Assembly: GCA_002705325.1 (NCBI GenBank)
Contig: PAFS01000054.1
Span: forward strand, 9,401-23,892
Source: Gammaproteobacteria bacterium
GTDB lineage: Bacteria > Pseudomonadota > Gammaproteobacteria > Pseudomonadales > Litorivicinaceae
Length of the DNA: 14,492 nt
Direction: 5' to 3'
The notes beneath the pieces were generated by a model. That model saw nothing but the letters and a program-made list of their open reading frames with translations. It was not told the origin of the DNA and made no database searches. Each line of letters starts with the position of its first letter. Position 1 is the first letter of the stretch. Both the position numbers and the translations under genes were made by a program. Shown here piece by piece: positions 14,317 to 14,492 of the stretch.

Positions 14317-14343
14317 TAAAGCTTTCCGGAACGGCGCCGATAA
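14317..14343 (+). promoter_or_regulatory. Sigma28 (FliA) promoter of flagellin 2
   Basis: TAAAGCTT (14317-14324), an 11-base spacer and GCCGATAA (14336-14343) match the FliA consensus with one mismatch. Both boxes are identical to those of the fliD promoter. Transcription would start near 14350, about 57 bases before the ATG at 14407. Confidence 0.92.
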
Positions 14344-14406
14344 ACGTCCCAACGGCGGCAATTTCATGCCGAAGTGTTTAACAGTAAAAAAGAAAGGGGC
14401 GCAATC

Positions 14407-14492
14407 ATGGCACTCGTAGTAAATACAAACGTACCGTCAATTTCATCTCAACGTTATTTGATGGAATCTCGTCGGGAAATGGAGACGTCGAT
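14407..14492 (+). CDS. fliC: Second flagellin, 3'-truncated by the window edge
   Basis: Only the first 28 codons are present. They read M-A-L-V-V-N-T-N-V-P-S-I-S-S-Q-R-Y-L-M, then a helix beginning ESRREMETS, which is the flagellin D0 start. It differs from flagellin 1 at many positions (VPSISSQRYLM against VLALNAQRHTA), so the two are old paralogues and not recent copies. The ribosome site GAAAGGGG ends 7 bases before the ATG. It is driven by a strong sigma28 promoter, in contrast to the sigma54-type promoter of flagellin 1. Whether it too carries a giant insertion cannot be seen. Confidence 0.92.
   Translation, partial: MALVVNTNVPSISSQRYLMESRREMETS

Overview
This window is a block of late flagellar genes from a polarly flagellated, most likely gammaproteobacterial cell, with a marine-type relative as a guess. 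The clues are the order flgK-flgL-flagellin-fliD-flaG-flagellin, a sigma54-type promoter on one flagellin, three textbook sigma28 (FliA) promoters, and moderate GC. No marker gene fixes the genus.

Layout: 1-2799 is the 3' part of flgK (hook-filament junction protein, 5' end outside the window). 2809-4380 is flgL. 4381-4823 is a noncoding gap with inverted repeats and a sigma54-type promoter. 4824-9830 is a giant flagellin of 1668 aa. 9865-12366 is an enlarged fliD (filament cap, 833 aa). 12466-12900 is flaG. 12981-13988 on the minus strand is a sulfotransferase-fold protein. 13989-14406 is noncoding, with palindromes and a sigma28 promoter. From 14407 a second flagellin begins and runs off the window.

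All the plus-strand genes except flaG encode axial parts of the filament: junction (FlgK, FlgL), filament (two flagellins) and cap (FliD). FlgK, FlgL, the first flagellin and FliD are all much longer than their usual relatives. The extra length lies in the central, surface-exposed parts, while the terminal assembly regions are ordinary.

The most interesting structure is in that extra length. An ~83-residue module (here called A) occurs four times in the flagellin and four times in FliD. In the flagellin the A modules interrupt the first copy of a duplicated B-C-D framework, whereas the second copy reads through uninterrupted. A therefore looks like a domain cassette inserted repeatedly and shared between filament and cap. 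The sulfotransferase gene wedged between flaG and flagellin 2 makes sulfation of the filament or its glycan a testable idea.

Regulation read from sequence: flagellin 1 appears to use sigma54. fliD, flaG and flagellin 2 each have their own sigma28 promoter with the same 8-11-8 spacing, and the fliD promoter overlaps the last codons of the flagellin gene.
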